From the NCBI GenBank assembly GCA_963704455.1, contig OY969905.1:806001-870000 (forward strand): a stretch of 64,000 nucleotides of DNA, in the 5' to 3' direction. Position 1 is the stretch's first letter. Each line of letters opens with the position of its first letter. This DNA is from DASTCZ01 sp963704455 (GTDB lineage: Bacteria > Acidobacteriota > Terriglobia > Acidiferrales > UBA7541). The notes under the pieces are model-generated. The model saw only the letters and a list, made by a program, of their open reading frames with translations, did no database searches and was not told the origin of the DNA. Positions 60,976-64,000 of the stretch are shown here, in pieces. Position numbers and translations under genes: made by a program.

Positions 60976-63111
60976 ATGCGTTCCACAACAGTATTTCTAG
61001 GCATCCTCACAATGCTCGGACTTTTCGCGATGGCGCCACACACTTCCTCACAAGCTCCCGCAAAAAAGAAGTGGATCGTAATTGCCGCAAGCACAGTGCT
61101 CGATGGCAAGGGCAATGTGCTGCTCGACGTCCGCATCGTCGTTGAAGGCTCCAAGATTGTCGCGGTTGGCATGGAACCAGATGAAACGAAGACCCCGCAC
61201 ATTGATTACGACCTCCGCGGCCTCACCGCCCTCCCCGGCTGGATTGACGCGCATACGCACATCACCTGGAGCTTCGGCCCCGACGGAAAAAACGCGGGCA
61301 TGAGTGAGACAACGCCGTATGCCGCATATGCGGCGGCATCCAACGCATCCTTAACTTTAATGGCGGGCTTCACCACAATTCAAAGCGTGGGGTCGCCTAC
61401 CGATGTTCCCTTGCGCGACGCCATCGCCCGCGGCGAGTTGCCGGGCCCGCGCATCCTCACCGCAATCTCACCACTCTTCGGCCAAGGAGACAAGACCGGC
61501 ACGCCTGACGAAATTCGCGCGTTCGTGCGCAAACAAAAAGAATTGGGCGCGGACCTCATAAAAATTTACGCCTCGGGTGGAATTTCCAGCGACGTGATGA
61601 CCATGTCCCAGGAGCAATTGAACGCCGCTTGCGACGAAGCGAAAAAAGTTGGCCTGCGCACGCTCGTCCACGCGTTCGGCGACGTTGCCGTGCGCGCCGC
61701 GGTCGTCGCCGGCTGCACCGAAATCGAGCACGGACTTCGCGCCTCCGATGAAACGTTAAAGCTGATGGCGGAGAAGGGCATTCCGCTCGATCCGCAGGCC
61801 GGCCTTCTGCTCGAAACCTATCTCGCGAATAAGGAGAAATATCTCGCGCCGCCCTATTTCCCCGAGTCGTTCTTCCCCGGGATTCCGGGGCTCATCACCG
61901 CGCATCAGGATTTCATCAGGCGCGCGTCGAAAATTCCCGGCTTGAAAATTGTTTACGGCACCGACGCCGTCGCCGGAGCGCACGGCCGCAACGCAGAGGA
62001 TTTTATTCACCGCGTGCGCGACTCCGGCGTGGACCCCATGGCCGCGATGGTCTCCGCGAATTCGCTCGACGCCGAAGCGATGGGCATGGCGGATCAAATC
62101 GGTTCCATCGCGCCCGGCACGCAGGCCGACATCATCGCGCTCGACGGCGATCCGCTGAAAGACATCACCGCCGTCCGCCGCGTCCTCTTCGTGATGAAAG
62201 CCGGCGTGGTTTACAAAAATGCCACGCGTGGGACGGTTTCTGATTCGGATCCAGCATTGCCGGTTGTCATCTCGGCTGCCACTCCATCCTTTCCGCATTT
62301 AGCAAATCAATTGAACGTGCATGGGGATGTGCGCCTTCGCGTTTCCACTGACGGGACAAAAGTCATTTCTTTCGCAGACGAGAGCGGACCCTCAATGATA
62401 ATTCAACCTACCGAGGAGAACATACGCACTTGGGTTTTTGAAAAGCACAACCCGACCACCTTCATCATCACTTTTAGATACCGCATAGAAGACGAATCTA
62501 TCTGCAGTACCGGGACCAGTTCCGTCATTTTGCATTTGCCATCCGAGGTCCAAATCAGCGCTAAAGGATTTCACACCTGCCAAGCGCAAACTGTGGTCGG
62601 GCGCACGCAAAAGCGCGTTTCTGAGCCATTACCACCAGTCGCCAAGGTGCCGGAGGATGTTTGTGGCGTGGCGAACTTGCCCGCCCCAATTCAGGAGCTG
62701 CTTAAAGAAAAATTTCCCCGGCAAAGGCCGAGGCAGGTTTCAGACCTGGCTGCGGAGGATCAGCAACAGTGGCGCAAAACGCACGAAAAAGATTGCCCCG
62801 GAATCGCAATCGGACATTTCGAGAACAATTCCCAGCTCGCGTACGCGCTTTTGCTTGTATCCAGGGGCAAGCCAAGTGGCGGATACAAGCTCGTGGTTTT
62901 CAGCAAGGAAGCCAACGGGGAGGCGTACTCCTGGAAATTGCTGAACCAAGTGGAAGACAACATCGACTCCACCGGCCTGCTGATTTCAAAAGTTGCTCCA
63001 GGAAAGTATTCCAACTTTCTAAACACAAAATCCATCCAAATGAATCTTGACGGCATCCTCCTCGAATGGACGAAGGCCGGCGCCGATCTTTTCTACTGGT
63101 CCGCGGGCTGA
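60976..63111 (+). CDS. Exported amidohydrolase fused to a TonB_C-like and an unknown C-terminal domain
   Basis: A 711-aa exported protein (signal ending near 'HTSSQA'). Residues about 35-425 are an amidohydrolase: 'PGWIDAHTHITW' (HxH), 'GADLIKIYASGG' (Lys), 'TLVHAFGD' and 'EIEHGL' (His), and 'VYGTDAVAGAHG' (Asp), the imidazolonepropionase/Xaa-Pro-dipeptidase pattern. At about 430 it changes to 'FPHLANQLNVHGDVRLRVSTDGTKVISFADESGPSMIIQPTEENIRTWVFEKHNPTTFIITFRYRIE', which resembles a TonB C-terminal fold. A last domain (about 565-711, 'DCPGIAIGHFENNSQLAYALLLV...YKLVVFSKE') is unknown to me. Codon use in the last third is clearly less GC-rich than in the enzyme part. Confidence 0.83.
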   Translation: MRSTTVFLGILTMLGLFAMAPHTSSQAPAKKKWIVIAASTVLDGKGNVLLDVRIVVEGSKIVAVGMEPDETKTPHIDYDLRGLTALPGWIDAHTHITWSFGPDGKNAGMSETTPYAAYAAASNASLTLMAGFTTIQSVGSPTDVPLRDAIARGELPGPRILTAISPLFGQGDKTGTPDEIRAFVRKQKELGADLIKIYASGGISSDVMTMSQEQLNAACDEAKKVGLRTLVHAFGDVAVRAAVVAGCTEIEHGLRASDETLKLMAEKGIPLDPQAGLLLETYLANKEKYLAPPYFPESFFPGIPGLITAHQDFIRRASKIPGLKIVYGTDAVAGAHGRNAEDFIHRVRDSGVDPMAAMVSANSLDAEAMGMADQIGSIAPGTQADIIALDGDPLKDITAVRRVLFVMKAGVVYKNATRGTVSDSDPALPVVISAATPSFPHLANQLNVHGDVRLRVSTDGTKVISFADESGPSMIIQPTEENIRTWVFEKHNPTTFIITFRYRIEDESICSTGTSSVILHLPSEVQISAKGFHTCQAQTVVGRTQKRVSEPLPPVAKVPEDVCGVANLPAPIQELLKEKFPRQRPRQVSDLAAEDQQQWRKTHEKDCPGIAIGHFENNSQLAYALLLVSRGKPSGGYKLVVFSKEANGEAYSWKLLNQVEDNIDSTGLLISKVAPGKYSNFLNTKSIQMNLDGILLEWTKAGADLFYWSAG

Positions 63112-63202
63112 TATCAGAAGTTGAATGTCTCGGAGTAGGCTGTGTCGTTCTATCGTTATCGGCGTCAATCACTGGGGACCAAATTCAAACTGGAAGAATT
63201 CC

Positions 63203-63694
63203 ATGAAATCACTTTACCTAATTTTGGGAATGCTGTTGCTTTCGCAAACTGCCGGCCAGACCGGATCCCAAGGCGGGTCAACCTCAGGCTTGAGTGACCG
63301 CAAGTACATCGTCCTGCCGCGCGCGGCTTCGATTGCCACTGCGCCGTTCAGCGAGGCCGTCCTCGCCGGCAATACGCTTTACGTTGCCGGACAAATTGGT
63401 TTGGATCCGGCGACCGGCAAACCCGGCGCGACTCCGGACGGGGAAGCGCGGCTGGCGTTGGACTCCGTCAAGAAAATCATCGAAGCCGCCGGAATGACGA
63501 TGGATGATCTCGTCTCCGTGCAGGTGTTCTGCTCCGACGTCGCGAACTTCGACGCGTTCAACGGCGTGTACCGAACCTATTTTCACGGAAACTTTCCCGC
63601 GCGCGCGTTTGTAGGCTCTGGGAAATTGCTATTCGGCGCCCGGTATGAAGTTATGGGCATCGCCGTAAAGCCGCGTAGTAATTTGGTCCGCTGA
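63203..63694 (+). CDS. Exported RidA/YjgF-family protein
   Basis: A 163-aa protein from the ATG at 63203 (GGAAG upstream). It starts with a signal peptide (MKSLYLILGMLLLSQTAGQTG), followed by a complete RidA domain: 'AASIATAPFSEAVLAGNTLYVAGQIGLDPATGKPG', 'VKKIIEAAGMTMDDLVSVQVFCSDVANFDAFNGVYRTYF' and 'FPARAFVGSGKLLFGARYEVMGIAVKP', with the conserved Arg of 'PAR' and Glu of 'YEV'. Cytoplasmic RidA deaminates reactive imines; an exported one is unusual. It follows the exported amidohydrolase by 91 bp on the same strand. The start at 63125 is rejected because it puts the signal internally. Confidence 0.85.
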   Translation: MKSLYLILGMLLLSQTAGQTGSQGGSTSGLSDRKYIVLPRAASIATAPFSEAVLAGNTLYVAGQIGLDPATGKPGATPDGEARLALDSVKKIIEAAGMTMDDLVSVQVFCSDVANFDAFNGVYRTYFHGNFPARAFVGSGKLLFGARYEVMGIAVKPRSNLVR

Positions 63695-63737
63695 TAACCA
63701 CGGCCTGTGGGGCACTCGGGGCTGTCGCCCCAGTTCG

Positions 63738-63746
63738 TGCTAGGAT
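63738..63746 (+). promoter_or_regulatory. Extended -10 element before the small membrane protein
   Basis: TGCTAGGAT (63738-63746) is a TGn-extended -10 like that before the VOC gene (41924-41932). A transcript start 6-8 bp downstream would fall on or next to the ATG at 63754, so the mRNA could be leaderless. The AGGAT could equally serve as a ribosome site. Confidence 0.35.
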
Positions 63747-63753
63747 TTGTTCC

Positions 63754-63972
63754 ATGACCATCACGACAAGCGTGTGGAAAGAGATTTGTAAGTTTTTGGC
63801 CGGCGCATTCTTCGTAAGCTCGGGAGTGCTTTTTTATCTTTATCTCGCGCATATTCCGGTGCCGCTGCTTGGCACGCATTGGATCGTGCAGCCGGCGGTG
63901 AACGGCCTGCGCGCCATCGTTCACGGGGTCCTTTGCGTGCTTTGCTTGTATTTCGGTTTCGTCCGGAGATAA
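63754..63972 (+). CDS. Small two-helix membrane protein, function unknown
   Basis: A 72-aa protein with two hydrophobic segments, 'FLAGAFFVSSGVLFYLYLAHI' and 'GLRAIVHGVLCVLCLYFGFV', joined by a loop with 'PLLGTHWIVQP'. It is probably an inner-membrane hairpin. It follows an extended -10 element and AGGAT. I recognise no family. The window ends 28 bp later. Confidence 0.65.
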   Translation: MTITTSVWKEICKFLAGAFFVSSGVLFYLYLAHIPVPLLGTHWIVQPAVNGLRAIVHGVLCVLCLYFGFVRR

Positions 63973-64000
63973 TAGTTGCAGTGAGTCGCGTTCCGCGGGA

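Overview
This 64 kb window looks like a chromosomal segment of an Acidobacteriota (Acidobacteria) species, probably a soil heterotroph of the Terriglobia type. The taxonomic markers are a PadR regulator coupled to an 'acidobacterial duplicated orphan permease' (37607-40581), two tandem acidobacterial VWFA-domain proteins (54427-57915), a BshC bacillithiol enzyme, many exported hydrolases, and intergenic 'TCATCCTGAgCGGAG..GAAGGATC' repeats. Coding density is very high, GC is high, and several genes start with GTG or TTG and one probably with CTG. I see no rRNA, tRNA, CRISPR array, prophage or transposase gene. Only one gap exceeds 300 bp (47172-47558), and it is repeat-rich.

Layout. 1-4987: end of a UbiE/MenG methyltransferase, then (minus strand) a prepilin peptidase, a PAS histidine kinase, an exported coiled-coil protein and an NtrC-type sigma-54 activator, probably a PilS/PilR-like unit. 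5188-6246: an alpha/beta hydrolase whose start codon touches a perfect palindrome. 6275-16608 (minus): a long acyl-CoA/amino-acid catabolic run. It contains a split B12 acyl-CoA mutase whose active-site residues match isobutyryl-CoA mutase, two crotonases, a methylcrotonyl-CoA-carboxylase-type carboxyltransferase, HMG-CoA lyase, a TPR protein, a YbgC thioesterase and histidine ammonia-lyase. 16820-18823: TolC-type outer-membrane protein. 19078-25488 (plus): pyrE, truA, a small Cys-rich protein, a LeuA-like synthase, and two translationally coupled exported hydrolases. 25511-31216: membrane proteins, a family 39 glycosyltransferase, a DMT transporter and a peptidase-M1-like protein that has lost its catalytic motif. 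31232-33297 (minus): leuCD. 33590-37446: HtrA/DegP protease, a peptidoglycan-binding protein and an aldehyde dehydrogenase. 37607-41821: padR, orphan permease and a DUF1624-type membrane protein. 42439-46120: hrcA-grpE-dnaJ-rsmE. 46278-53622: outer-membrane protein, lepB, carA, carB and a dapA/HOGA-like aldolase. 53623-57915 (minus): a duplicated membrane protein and the VWFA pair. 58109-63972: bshC, lacD, a fused amidohydrolase, an exported RidA and a small membrane protein.

How the genes work together. The 16608-to-6275 run would channel leucine, valine and histidine carbon into acyl-CoAs: MCC carboxyltransferase, methylglutaconyl-CoA hydratase and HMG-CoA lyase for leucine; the mutase for isobutyryl/butyryl-CoA interconversion; HutH for histidine. 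The biotin carboxylase subunit and isovaleryl-CoA dehydrogenase are not here. Biosynthesis is represented by leucine (LeuA-like, LeuCD) and pyrimidine/arginine (CarAB, PyrE) genes. Protein quality control and export are represented by HrcA/GrpE/DnaJ, HtrA and LepB.

I found no clearly new multi-gene system. The observations most worth a second look are the degenerate M1 protein, the mutase specificity residues, the amidohydrolase fused to a TonB_C-like domain, the two palindromic operator candidates, the CTG start of carA, and a 20-bp palindrome flanked by 8-bp direct repeats.
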